Of a stretch of DNA of 64,000 nt, positions 27,582-37,673 are shown in pieces. The notes under the pieces are model-generated. The model ran no database searches. It was given only the letters and a program-made list of their open reading frames with translations, and was not told where the DNA came from. This stretch comes from Streptomyces diastatochromogenes. GTDB taxonomy: Bacteria > Actinomycetota > Actinomycetes > Streptomycetales > Streptomycetaceae. The stretch spans positions 7,192,001 to 7,256,000 of the forward strand of contig JAPTYK010000001.1 of the NCBI GenBank assembly GCA_026913215.1. The letters are read 5' to 3'. Numbering within the stretch: position 1 is the first letter of the stretch; each line of letters begins with the position of its first letter. Position numbers and translations under genes: made by a program.

Positions 27582-27833
27582 TCACCAGCCGAAGCGGCGG
27601 TCGACCACCGCGGCGAACTCCTCGAAGCTCAGGACGCGGTCGCCGTTCTGGTCGGCCTGGTCGAAGAGGGCCGCGGAGTCGTCGACGTCCCCGACTCCCC
27701 AGAAGGGGAGCACGCCCCGGGCCGCCAGGGTGGGCCCCTTCTCCCGCAGCGCCCGGATGACCTCGGTGCGGGTCAGCGTGCCGTCCCGGTCGAGGTCGAG
27801 GGCGTCGAAGAGGATGCGGGCCTTGTCGCTCAT
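27582..27833 (-). CDS. EF-hand calcium-binding protein (83 aa)
   Basis: Small soluble protein with two EF-hand loops: DLDRDGTLTRTE at residues 13-24 fits the 12-residue consensus, and DQNGDRVLSFEE at 61-72 has Arg in place of the sixth-position Gly. A single GVLPFWGV stretch separates them. The length and spacing suit a calerythrin/calsymin-like mini calcium sensor. ATG 27833 follows AGGACA. No partner is evident. Confidence 0.88.
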   Translation of the reverse strand: MSDKARILFDALDLDRDGTLTRTEVIRALREKGPTLAARGVLPFWGVGDVDDSAALFDQADQNGDRVLSFEEFAAVVDRRFGW

Positions 27834-27984
27834 CACGTGTCCTGTCCGGTGGGGCCGGGCGCGGGTGCGCCCGGCTCGTCGTGTGGGGGAGGACGCGCCG
27901 GCCGCACCCCTGGTTGCCTCCCGGTCGGCGCGCCCCGCCACGTACCCTCGCCACGCTCGATTCCGTCGCTTCGGCGCTTGAATC

Positions 27985-28026
27985 GAGCGTGAAAGGCTGT
28001 TTCTGAGCGTGAAACGGTTGTACAGT
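27985..28026 (+). promoter_or_regulatory. Promoter with paired GAGCGTGAAA boxes for the AsnC gene
   Basis: GAGCGTGAAA occurs at 27985-27994 and again at 28005-28014, exactly 20 bases apart (two helical turns). The -10-like TACAGT at 28021-28026 follows. Binding on one face of the helix would block the promoter, as expected for autoregulation by an Lrp/AsnC protein. The area is also less GC-rich than its surroundings. Confidence 0.55.
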
Positions 28027-28032
28027 CGGCGC

Positions 28033-28497
28033 ATGAGCAAGGCGGAAAGGGCAGTCATGGACGAGATCGACCGGGCCATCCTGCGGGAGCTCCAGACCGA
28101 CGGGCGCATTCCCTACGCGGAGCTGGGGCCCAAGGTGGGACTGTCGCCGTCGGCGGCCCGGCAGCGCCTGCAGAGGCTGATCGACGCCAAGGTGGTCCAG
28201 GTCGTCGGGGTCACCGACCCCGTGGCCATGGGCAGCCAGGCGATGGCGCTCCTCGGCGTCCGTGTCGACGGCGACTCCCGGGCGGTGGCCGACGAGCTGT
28301 CGCGCCATCAGGAGGTCGTCTACACCGTCCTCACCGCCGGCACCTTCGACCTGTTCGTCGAGGTCGTCTGCCGTCGCCCGGCCGAACTCCTCGACTTCGT
28401 CAACGACGTCGTGCGCCCGGTCGAGGGCGTCACGGCCGTCGAGAACTTCCCCTACTTCGGGATCCACACCCACCGCTTCCTCTGGGACGTCGGCTGA
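28033..28497 (+). CDS. Lrp/AsnC-family transcriptional regulator
   Basis: About 154 aa and intact. The N-terminal HTH is MDEIDRAILRELQTDGRIPYAELGPKVGLSPSAARQRLQRL, here read in parts, and the C-terminal RAM/AsnC domain has VVYTVLTAGTFDLFVEVVC. ATG 28033 could be leaderless from the TACAGT promoter; ATG 28057 has GGAAAGG ahead of it; GTG 28009 is also open. Same strand as the aminotransferase fusion 63 bases downstream, which it probably controls in response to an amino acid. Confidence 0.9.
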   Translation: MSKAERAVMDEIDRAILRELQTDGRIPYAELGPKVGLSPSAARQRLQRLIDAKVVQVVGVTDPVAMGSQAMALLGVRVDGDSRAVADELSRHQEVVYTVLTAGTFDLFVEVVCRRPAELLDFVNDVVRPVEGVTAVENFPYFGIHTHRFLWDVG

Positions 28498-28560
28498 CGG
28501 CCCCGGCCGCACCGAACGCCCCACGGACGCCGCACCCCACCGACAAGGACCGGACCAGCC

Positions 28561-31505
28561 ATGCCCTCTTCCCCGTCATCCGGCGTCGACTTCTTCGCCC
28601 GCGAGGCACTGCCGGCCCCGCGCGTGACGGAGGCCGACGCGCGGCGCATCGCCGCCGAGGCCTTCGGGCTCGCCGCGCACGCCGCGTCGCTGGGCAGCCA
28701 GCAGGACACCAACTTCCTGCTGCGCGGACCGGACGGGACGCCCGCCGCCGTGCTCAAGATCGCCAACCCGGCGTTCAGCACGACCGAGATCGAGGCCCAG
28801 GACGCCGCCGCCGACCTCATCGCCGCCGCCGAGCCCGCCCTGCGCGTGGCGACCGTCCTGCGCGACCGCGACGGCGCGCGGCAGGCCGCCACGGTCGACA
28901 CCGCCGAAGGACCGCTCACCGCGCGCCTGCTGCGCTACCTGCCCGGCGGGTCCCTCTCCGGACCCCGCCACCTCTCGCCGCGCACGGTGTCGGCGATGGG
29001 GGCCGTGGCCGGCCGGGTGAGCACCACGCTCCGCGACTTCCGCCACCCCGGACTCGACCGCGTCCTCCAGTGGGACATACGGCACGCGGACCGGGTCGTG
29101 GACCTGCTGCTCCGTCACGTGCCGGACCCGCGCACCGCGCCGCCGTCGAGACCGCCACCGCCGAGGCCTGGGCCGTCGTGCGCGAGGTCGGCGACGGGCT
29201 GCCCCGCCAGGCCGTGCACCTGGACCTCACCGACGACAACCTGGTCCGCGCGCCGGGCAGCCCGCTCCCCGTCCCCGACGGGGTCATCGACTTCGGGGAC
29301 CTGACGCACACCTGGGCCGTCTCCGAGCTCGCGGTGACGCTGTCGTCCGTGCTGCACCACGACGGCGCCGAACCCCACCACGTGCTCCCCGCCGTCCGGG
29401 CCTTCCACGACCTCCGCCCCTGTCCGCCGACGAGACCGAGGCGCTCTGGCCGCTCGTCGTGCTGCGCGCCGCCGCCCTCGTCGTCAGCGGCCGCCAGCAG
29501 GCCGCCGTCGACGGGGACAACGCCTATGTGAACGCGGCGCTCGACCGGGAACGGCGGATCTTCGAACAGGCCACCTCGGTGCCCACGGCCGTGATGACCG
29601 GCCTGATCGCCGACGCGCTCGGATCGCCCCGCCGGCCGGCCCCTCCCTCCCGGTCCTCGGACCGCTCGTGGCGGACCTCGCCGGATCCGCCGCGGAGCCG
29701 CTCGACCTCTCCGCCGAGTCCGACGCGCTGGACCACGGCGCCTGGCTGGAGCCCGGCATCGAGGACCGGCTGGCGGCCGAGCTGCTCGACCGCGGCGCCG
29801 CCGCCGTGACCACCGCCTACGCACAGCCGCGCCTGAGCGCCTCCGCCGTGCTGTCGGCCACCTCCCGGCGACCGTCCCCACCGGCGTCGACCTCTGGCTC
29901 GGCGCGCCCTCCGAGCTCCGGGCCCCGCACGACGGCGAGATCGTCCACGCGTCACCCGGCCGCGCCACCTCACCTGCGGCCCCGGCTCCTCCTCGACCTG
30001 TCGTGGAACGACGCCGACACCCCGTGCCCGCCCGCCGGCACCCCGCTGCGCGCCGGCGACCGGCTGGCCGCCCTGCCCTCCCGCACCCGCCTGCGCCTGA
30101 CCCTGCGGCACGGGTCGGGTCCCGAGGTCCCCGCCCTGGTCAGGCCCGAGTACGCCGCGGGCTGGCTGGCGCTCACCGCCGACCCCGCACCCCTCGTCGG
30201 CGCCCCGGCCGCCGACACCCGGCCGGGGAGGACCTGCTCGCCCGGCGCGAGGCCTCGTTCGCCACGGTGCAGGAGCACTACTACGGCAACCCGCCCCGGA
30301 TCGAACGCGGTTGGCGCCACCACATGGCCTCCACCGACGGCCGCGCCTACCTCGACATGGTCAACAACGTCACCCCGCTGGGCCACGCGCACCCCCGCGT
30401 CGAGCGGGCCGTGGCACGCCAGTTGCGCCGGCTGAACACCAACTCCCGGTTCCACTACGCGGCGGTCGTCGAGTTCTCCGAACGGCTCGCCGCCCTGCTG
30501 CCCGCGCCGCTCGACACGGTGTTCCTCGTCAACTCCGGCTCGGAGGCGGTCGACCTGGCCGTCCGGCTGGCCATCGGCGCCACCGGCCGCCACGACGTCG
30601 TCGCCCTGCGCGAGGCCTACCACGGCTGGACGTACGCCTCGGACGCCGTGTCCACCTCGATCGCCGACAACCCCAACGCCCTCGCCAGCCGCCCCGACTG
30701 GGTCCACACCGTGGACTCGCCCAACCCCTACCGGGGACGCCACCGCGGCGAGGACGCGAAGGCCTACGCGGCCGAAGCCGTCCGGACCGTCGAGGAGCTC
30801 GCGGCGGCGGGACGGGCACCGGGCGCGTTCATCAGCGAGTCCTTCTACGGCAACGCCGGGGCCGTCGCGCTCCCCGACCAGTACCTCGCCCAGGTGTACG
30901 CGGCGGTGCGGCGCCACGGCGGACTGACCGTCGCCGACGAGATCCAGGTCGGATACGGCCGCCTCGGCTCCTGGTTCTGGGGCTTCGAGCAGCAGGGCGT
31001 GATCCCCGACATCGTCACCGTGGCCAAGGCCATGGGCAACGGCCACCCGCTCGGCGCGGTGATCACCTCACGGGCCGTGGCCGAGCGGTACCGCGACCAG
31101 GGGTACTTCTTCTCCTCCACCGGCGGCAGCCCCGTCTCCAGCGTCGCCGGCCTCACCGTCCTCGACGCCCTCCGGGACGAGGACCTCCAGGGCAACGCGG
31201 TACGCGTCGGCACCCACCTCAAGGCCCGCCTCGAAGGACTCGCGCGGCGCCACCCGCTCATCGGCGCCGTCCACGGAGCCGGCCTCTACCTCGGCGTCGA
31301 GCTCGTACGCGACCGCGTCACCCTCGAACCCGCCCCCGAGGAGACCGCGGAACTCTGCGACCGCATGCTGGACCTGGGGGTCGTCGTCCAGCCGACCGGC
31401 GACCACCAGAACGTCCTGAAGATCAAGCCGCCGCTGTGCGTCGACCGCGCCGCCGCGGACTTCTTCACCGACACCCTCGACCGGGCCCTCACCGAACTCC
31501 GTTGA
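28561..31505 (+). CDS. Kinase / M23-like / class III aminotransferase fusion (about 980 aa; frameshifted)
   Basis: Three domains in one reading unit. Residues about 1-340: APH/homoserine-kinase-like, with HLDLTDDNLVR as catalytic loop and VIDFGDL as DFG-like site. About 430-560: a beta-rich lipoyl/M23-like domain (ELRAPHDGEIVH). About 560-980: class III PLP aminotransferase fold with NSGSEAVDLA, AYHGWT, DEIQVGYGR and catalytic Lys in TVAKAMGNG. Frame changes near 29135, 29420, 29640, 29865 and 29960-30220 fall in the first two domains; the last is clean. The fusion resembles hydroxylysine kinase joined to its phospho-lyase, so phosphorylation then elimination of an amino-alcohol is a reasonable guess. 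Confidence 0.85.
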
Positions 31506-32357
31506 CCCCCTCGGGTAGTACGGCCGGTTGTGGGCGGCCACCGGCGGCGACTGGAAGGTCCACGCGCCGGTGGCCGGGGCGCCGTCCGGCAGGACGGTGC
31601 GGAGGTCGCGGCCCAGGTCGCCGTCCGGGGCGCGCACCACGAGGCGCGTGCGCCCGGAGTGCTCGGGGGCGGCCAGGTCGTACCAGCCGTAGGGCTGGTA
31701 GACGTTCATCGGCCCGGCGAGCAGACGTCCCTCGCGGTCGGTTCCGTAGCCGGTGACCGGGGCGGAGTTGGCGGCCACGGAGGTCAGGCCGTCCAGCCTC
31801 GCCGTGAGGTCGAGCAGCGGGGCCGTACCCCTCTCCAGACCGCCGTCCGGGCCGACCTCGGCCGAGGCGCACCGCACGGTCCACGTCTCGCCCTCGGGCC
31901 CGTTGAGGGACGGCAGGTCGACCTCGAACCGGCCCGGGTACTTGGGCTCCGCGTAGAGCTCGCGACCGGCCCTGATCGCGAACGGGTTGTCGCACACGAC
32001 GTGGAGCCGGGCGATGCCCAGGAGCTTCGTCTGGTCCCAGCCCCGCGCGTACTCGGCGTAGGTCAGCCGGGGCAGGCGGTCCGCCTCGGCCGTCGGGAAG
32101 GCGATGACGTTGAACTCGATCTCCTGGGTGACGCCGCCGCCGAACGGGTACTGCGCGAAGTACAGCTGGTAGTTGAGGGAGACCAGCGCCCGCCCGTCGT
32201 CGAAGACCGCCGCCGTCAGATCCGGATGGTGCTTGGACAGCAGCGCGTGGACCGGGTCCGGATCGACCAGCCAGTCGACGCCCAGCTGGTGCAGGGCCCC
32301 GTAGTGGAAGGGGAGCCGGAAGGGCTCGGACACGGGAGGCAGCGGAAGCGGGCTCAT
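31489..32357 (-). CDS. Acetoacetate-decarboxylase-family protein
   Basis: About 290 aa. LPFHYGALHQLGVDWLVD, YAEPKYPGRFEV and MNVYQPYGWYDL suggest the acetoacetate decarboxylase/lactonase-like fold. ATG 32357 follows AGGAG and overlaps the GMC stop (ATGA). The 3' end requires a frame change near 31515, after which it reads YPEGVNGVR and stops at 31489, overlapping the aminotransferase end by 17 bases; without that change the frame runs on into the aminotransferase and is not credible. Third gene of a GMC operon; substrate unknown. Confidence 0.65.
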
Positions 32358-34191
32358 GCGGGGGCTCCTGGGGCGGTCGGGTCGAGGAGGGTGGAAGGGC
32401 GGTCGCGGGCCGTCAGGTCCGCCTCGACGCGCTCGGCGCTGCGCAGCGCCAGCGCGGCCATCGTCAGCGTCGGATTGGAGGTGGCCACCGAGGGCATGCT
32501 GCCGCAGCCGACCGCGTAGAGGCCCGGGTGGTCCCAGCAGCGCTGCCAGGCGTCCACCACCGACGTGGCGGGCGAGTCGCCCATGATGTGGGTGCCGGCG
32601 GCATGACCGGCTCCCCGGTAGCCGTACGTGCGGCCACGGTGCTCGAAGCGGCCCGGCCAGGCCGCCGGCGGCGCGTAGTCCGTGTGGTCCTCGGCGCCGA
32701 GCAGCTCGAAGACCTGCTCCGAGACGGCCCGCGCGGCGGCCATCCCTCCTTGACGTGCTCGTCGAGGTCATAGGTGACCAGGGGCCGGGGGAGACCCAGC
32801 GCGTCCCGCTCGGAGGGGTGGAGCGTGACCCGGTTCGCGGGGTCGGCCCCCTGCTCCATCTCGAACTGGAAGGCGAACTGGCGGCTGAGCCGGTCACCTA
32901 CCGCCTCCCTCAACCCGGCTCCCAGCAGCCCCCGTTCGCCGAGGAAGTGCTCCACGTCCGTCTCGACCGGACCCTTCGCCCAGATCCATCCCCACGTCCC
33001 GAACTCGACGCGGAACGGCGCCCGCAGCCGACGCCCCGGACCGGTACGGAAGCCCTCGAAACCGGAGACCGAGCCGGGACCCCGGTACGACCCGGCCCGC
33101 TCGCCCCCGGGCAGCAGCCCCCAGGTCACCAGCACCGGATGGTCCATCAGATTGCGGCCGAGCTGACCGCTGCCGTCCGCGAGCCCCGACAGGAGCAGCA
33201 GCCGGGCGTTCTCCACCGCGTGCGCGGCGAGCACCACGACATCGGCGTGCGCCACGGACGCCTCGCCCTCGTACGAGCGGTACTCCACGCCCGTGGCGCG
33301 TCCCCGCCCGTCGACGAGGACACGGCTCACCACGGACCGGTCCCGGAGCGTCACCGAAGCGCCCCACCGCCCCTGGGTCTTGAGCGGGGTGTACTTCGCG
33401 TACGACGGGCAGTGCGGGATGCAGCTCGCGTTGCCCACGCACCGGCTGTCCGGATCCGGCCGCCCGTCCCGCCCGCGCGGTACGTAGCCGCGGCCGCCGT
33501 CGTACCGGGGTCGGGGACGCCGTTGCGCGCGTGCGGGGTGCCGACCACCCTCAGCTCGACCTCCCGCAGCGCCACGGGGTCCTTGACGCGCCTCCCGTCG
33601 AGGCGGGCCGCGAGGAGGCGGTCCAGCCGGGCGGCGGGCAGGGGCCGCATGGGGAAGACGTAGCCGTCGGGGAAGCGCAGGCCGAGCCGCTCGCGCTGCT
33701 CCTCGGCGTCGGCGGCCACGCCCAGCTCCTCCTCGGCCGCCCGGTAGTGGGGTTCGAGCTCGTCGTACGTGAGCGGCCAGCTCCGCCCGTACCCGAAGGA
33801 CTCGGTGTCGAAGTCCTCCGGCAGCATGCGGGGCGCGAGACCGGTCCAGATGTTGCCGGTGCCGCCGTTGGCCCGGACGTACCCGCTGGCGTACGGGAGC
33901 GGGCCGTCCTGCCGCAGATGGCCGGTCGCCCGGAAGCCGGAGGGCCCCTCCGTGCCGACGAGGTCCGAGACCTCCGGCGCGGGGCCGCCGGACGGGGCCG
34001 GTACGGCGAGCCCGGCAGCCTCCCGGAGGCCGTCAGATACGCGGTGAGCGGGTCGGCCTCCGGCGCACGGCCGCCGCGGTCCGCCGCGCCCGCCTCCAGG
34101 ACGAGCACGCGCCGGCCGCGCTCCCGAGCCGGTGCGCCACGAGCGACCCGGCGACACCCGCGCCCACCACGATCACGTCGTACCGCGTCAC
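32354..34191 (-). CDS. GMC-family FAD oxidoreductase, gluconate/sorbitol-dehydrogenase-like large subunit (frameshifted)
   Basis: About 610 aa flavoprotein. FAD motif VIVVGAGVAGSLVAH at the N-terminus, NGGTGNIWTGLAPRM near the flavin site, CVGNASCIPHCPSYAKYTPL, DVVVLAAHAVENARLLL and the C-terminal HAAGTHIMG and SMPSVATSNPTLTMAALALR. Frame changes near 34110, 34010, 33510 and 32740. The GTG at 34191 follows GAGGAGGG and overlaps the small subunit stop (GTGA). It should oxidise a sugar, polyol or similar alcohol; electrons probably leave via an acceptor not encoded here. Confidence 0.85.
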
Positions 34192-34567
34192 CGCGCACCC
34201 TCCTCGGCCCAGCTCCCGTACCCCCGGGACCGGCGGCGGGGGCCGTCAGACCGGCCGCCTTCCACACCAGGCCCTCGGCGTAGGCACGCGACGAGACCAG
34301 CCTCGGCGGCGAACCCGGCCAGCTGCCCGTGTACCAGAGGTACGCGACCGCCCGAGCCCCCTCCGTCAGCTCACCTTCGGCCACCGGGAGTTCACGTATC
34401 TCCTCCAGTTCCCGCAGCAGCCTCCCGTACCGCTCGGCGCCGAGCTCCTCCTCCACCACCGCCCGGTACGCCTCGATGAGCCCGGTGGCCGCCAGGTCCT
34501 CCGCGTCGAAGCCCGTCAGCCGCGCCGACAGGTCGGTGAATCGCTGTGTCTCGTCCGTGATGGGCAC
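34188..34567 (-). CDS. Small subunit of GMC dehydrogenase (FAD-SLDH/gluconate-2-DH subunit 3-like)
   Basis: About 127 aa. The N-terminus FTDLSARLTGFDAEDLAATG, the middle EAYRAVVEEELG and the motif YLWYTGSWPG match the small-subunit family that pairs with GMC dehydrogenases. One frame change near 34235 leads to a stop whose TGA overlaps the GMC GTG. The GTG at 34567 has a weak ribosome site; an ATG at 34630 would add a basic leader containing two Arg pairs, but with no clear Tat hydrophobic core. Confidence 0.7.
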
Positions 34568-34874
34568 GCGGGCAACGCTGCCCCGCCGCCCGCGGGACCA
34601 TGCCCCGCGCCCCGGGAACGGCTTGATCATGACGGCGGGCGCTCCCCCGGACGGCTGACCCCGGGCGGCCCTTCGTTCGGCGTTCGACGGGGTGCTCGCC
34701 CGGGAGCGGATCGCCGCTGTGGGCCGGTACGTGGCGACTTCGCGCCATCGCGGGCCCGCGCCGCACGAGAACGTCTCCGGCGCCACCGCGTTCACTACTC
34801 TCGGCATCCATGAATGCCAGTCCGATCACCGGCGGTAACCGGTGCGTGGTGCCGAGGGCGAGCCGGCGACTCCG
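34568..34874. other. Divergent intergenic region
   Basis: About 300 bases between the dehydrogenase operon and the MFS gene. I see no convincing gene. ACCGGCGGTAACCGGT (about 34829-34844) is an interrupted inverted repeat close to the MFS start and could be an operator. Confidence 0.4.
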
Positions 34875-36116
34875 ATGAGACGACTCTGGAGGCAGACGCG
34901 GTCCTTCCCGCCGACCGTGCGGCTGCTCATGGCGAACCAGTTCGCGATCAACCTCGGCTTCAACATGCTGATGCCGTACCTCGCCTCCCACCTGGCGGGC
35001 GGCCTCGGCCTCGCCGCCTGGGCCGTGGGCCTGGTCCTCGGCCTGCGCCACTTCTCCCAGCAGGGCATGTACCTCCTCGGCGGCACGATCGCCGACCGGG
35101 TGGGATACAAGGCGCCCATCCTGGCGGGCTGTCTCCTGCGGACCGTGGGCTTCGGGATGCTGGGCTGGGTGGAGAGCCTCCCCGCGCTGATCCTCGCCTC
35201 CCTCGCCACCGGCTTCGCCAGCGCCCTGTTCAACCCCGCCAGCCGCGCCTACCTGGCCGTCGAGGCGGGGGAGCGGCGCGTCGACGCCTTCGCCGTCTTC
35301 AACGTCCACTACCAGGCCGGGATGCTCCTCGGACCGGTCGCCGGGCTCGCCCTGCTGGCCGTCGACTTCCGTCTGGTGTGCGCGGTGGCGGCCGCCGTGT
35401 TCGCCGGCCTCTCCGTCCTCCAGTGGCGGGCCCTGCCCGCCCGGCGCGGCCGGAGACCGGCACCGCGCCGGGCGGGTCGCCGCGCAGTGGCGGGAGGTGG
35501 CCGCCAACCGGTCCTTCGTGCTGTTCGCCGTGGCCATGGCCGGCTCCTCCGTCCTGGCCTTCCAGACCTACATGGCCCTTCCGCTCGTCGCCGCCGAGAC
35601 GCTCGGCACCGACGGCCCCCTCGTGACCGGTGGACTCTTCGTCGTGTCGTCGGCGGTGGCCGTCGTCGGACAGCTGCGCCTCACCGCGTGGGTGAGACAG
35701 CGGTGGAGCGCCCGGCAGGCACTGGTGCGGGGCCTCTCGCTCATGGGGCTGGCGTTCGCCCCGCTCGCGCTGTTCCCCCAGGACACGGTCGTGGTCAGGA
35801 GCGGCTGCCTGGCGCGGCGGCGGTACTGCTCGCCGCCGGATCGGCCGTGGTCTACCCGTTCGAGATGGACATGGTGGTGGTGCTGGCCCGGGGCCGCCTC
35901 GTCGCCACGCACTACGGGCTCTACAGCACCGTCGGGGGCCTGGGCATCACCGGCGGCAACTTCGCCGTCGGCGCCCTGTGGGACGCCGCGCGCCACGAGG
36001 AGTTCCTGGTGTGGGGAACGCTGGCCTCCCTCGGCCTGGCGTCCGCCGCCTCGGTCGCGGCGCTGGCCCGGGTGGGCCGTCTGGCCGTACGGCCGCCGGA
36101 GACCGCACCGGTCTGA
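34875..36116 (+). CDS. MFS transporter (frameshifted)
   Basis: About 415 aa with 12 predicted hydrophobic segments. The first half contains GLRHFSQQGMYLLGGTIADRVGYKAPILAG, which has the MFS loop 2-3 motif GG(T)xADRxGxKxP, here read in parts, and FNPASRAYL. Frame changes lie near 35450 and 35810. The end reads TVGGLGITGGNFAVGALWD, typical of MDR-type exporters. ATG 34875 has a weak ribosome site; in-frame GTG 34842 is possible. Substrate unknown; likely an exporter. Confidence 0.8.
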   Translation: MRRLWRQTRSFPPTVRLLMANQFAINLGFNMLMPYLASHLAGGLGLAAWAVGLVLGLRHFSQQGMYLLGGTIADRVGYKAPILAGCLLRTVGFGMLGWVESLPALILASLATGFASALFNPASRAYLAVEAGERRVDAFAVFNVHYQAGMLLGPVAGLALLAVDFRLVCAVAAAVFAGLSVLQWRALPARRGRRPAPRRAGRRAVAGGGRQPVLRAVRRGHGRLLRPGLPDLHGPSARRRRDARHRRPPRDRWTLRRVVGGGRRRTAAPHRVGETAVERPAGTGAGPLAHGAGVRPARAVPPGHGRGQERLPGAAAVLLAAGSAVVYPFEMDMVVVLARGRLVATHYGLYSTVGGLGITGGNFAVGALWDAARHEEFLVWGTLASLGLASAASVAALARVGRLAVRPPETAPV

Positions 36117-36242
36117 CACCCCGTACCGGGCCTGCGACCCCGCCCGCGAATGGCCTGTTCACGCACGGTGGACGGAGTGTCGGATCCCCCGGCCCCGGAG
36201 ATACTGCCCGGAGGAAGTCACACCGACGCGGGAGGTCCACCG

Positions 36243-37649
36243 TTGCGGGAGACGAACGACACGGACGGCGGCCCGGACGCTTCACGGGGCAGCCGGATCC
36301 GGTGGCAGGTCGTGACGCTGCTGTTCGCGGCCGTGGTGATCAACTACATCGACCGGTCGAGCCTGTCCGTCGCCCTTCCGGCCGTCTCGCGCGACCTCGG
36401 CCTCGACGACGGCGTCTCGGGCCTCGTCCTCGGCGCCTTCTTCTGGACGTACGCCGCCTTCCAGATACCGACCGGGCGCCTGGTCGACCGGCTGGGCGCC
36501 CGCACGGTCCTGGCCGCCGCCGCGCTGAGCTGGTCCCTGGCCACCGCGCTCACCGGCCTGGCGGCCACCGGCGCCTGGCTGCTCGGGTTCCGGCTGCTCC
36601 TCGGCGCCGCGCAGGCGGCCCTCTTCCCCGCGGCGACCAGCTGTGTGGAGCGCTGGTTCCCCCGGGACGAACGGGCGCTGGCGAGCGGGGTCTACGACAG
36701 CGGGGCCCGGGTGGGCACCCTGCTCGCCATCCCCGTGTTCTCCGCCCTGGTCGCCGGCCTGGGCTGGCGGACGGCCTTCGCCGCGGTCGGACTCGCCGGC
36801 GTGGTCTGGACGGCGGTGTGGTGGCGCCTGTTCCGCGACGAACCGGCCCGCCACCCCGGCGTCTCCGAGGCGGAGCTGCGCCGGATCGACCGGCCCGACC
36901 CGGCGGGGGACCCCACGGCGCGGGACACGGCGGCGAACCCGGGTGGGGCACCCTGTTACGCAGCCGGACGGTCTGGGGCACCGTCGTCGCCGTCGTCGCC
37001 CAGTCGTACGTCATCTACTTCTTCATCACCTGGTTCCCCTCGTACCTCATCGACGCCCGGGGATTCACCCTGCTCAAGTTCGGCCTCCTCGGGACGGTTC
37101 CCGCGCTGGCGGCCGTCGCGGGGAACTGGCTCGGCGGATGGGCCTCGGACGCCCTGGTGCGGCGCGGCAGGACGGTCACCTTCGCCCGGAAGAGCTGCGG
37201 CGCGGGGGCCTGCTGGTCTCGGCCTCGGTGGGGGCGGCGGCGGTCGTCCTGGGGCCGGAGCGGCGCTCGCCCTGCTGTCGCTGTCCTTCGCCGGGGTGTC
37301 GTTCGCGACGTCCGTCCTGCTGACGGTCCCCGCCGACATCTCGCCGCCCGGATCGTCCGTGGCGGGCACGCTCCAGAGCGTCCAGAACACGTTCTCCGGC
37401 ATCGCCGGCATCGCCTCCCCGCTGGTGATCGGCTTCCTGAAGGGAGCGACGGGGTCGTTCGTCCCGGGACTGCTCTCGGCCGCGTTCGTCGCCGTACTGG
37501 GCTGCCTCGCCCTGCTGTTCCTGGTGGACCGCATCGACCAGGACGTCCTGCGCGAGGACGCGAGGCGTTCTTGCGAGCCGCGCCGGACCCGGCCACGCTG
37601 GACTCCCGGGGCGGAACGACAGAAGCCGGGCGAAGTCCGGCAGCCCTGA
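36243..37649 (+). CDS. MFS transporter, anion:cation symporter (ACS)-like (frameshifted)
   Basis: About 465 aa with 12 hydrophobic segments. NYIDRSSLSVALPAVSRDLGL, FFWTYAAFQIPTGRLVDRLGART and the central GVYDSGARVGTLLAIPVFSAL match the ACS family (organic anions such as hexuronates, glucarate and phthalate). Frame changes lie near 36940 and 37200-37270. TTG 36243 follows GGGAGG and is preferred; ATG 36150 upstream is in frame but has no ribosome site. It may import an acid used by the neighbouring dehydrogenases. Confidence 0.8.
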   Translation: MRETNDTDGGPDASRGSRIRWQVVTLLFAAVVINYIDRSSLSVALPAVSRDLGLDDGVSGLVLGAFFWTYAAFQIPTGRLVDRLGARTVLAAAALSWSLATALTGLAATGAWLLGFRLLLGAAQAALFPAATSCVERWFPRDERALASGVYDSGARVGTLLAIPVFSALVAGLGWRTAFAAVGLAGVVWTAVWWRLFRDEPARHPGVSEAELRRIDRPDPAGDPTARDTAANPGGAPCYAAGRSGAPSSPSSPSRTSSTSSSPGSPRTSSTPGDSPCSSSASSGRFPRWRPSRGTGSADGPRTPWCGAAGRSPSPGRAAARGPAGLGLGGGGGGRPGAGAALALLSLSFAGVSFATSVLLTVPADISPPGSSVAGTLQSVQNTFSGIAGIASPLVIGFLKGATGSFVPGLLSAAFVAVLGCLALLFLVDRIDQDVLREDARRSCEPRRTRPRWTPGAERQKPGEVRQP

Positions 37650-37673
37650 ACGAACTGGGACGAAGGAGAACCG

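Noticed and set aside
28561..29800. Separate antibiotic-resistance phosphotransferase gene
   Set aside because: The APH-like region runs into the M23-like and aminotransferase domains with matching strand and no stop or start signals between them once frame changes are bridged.
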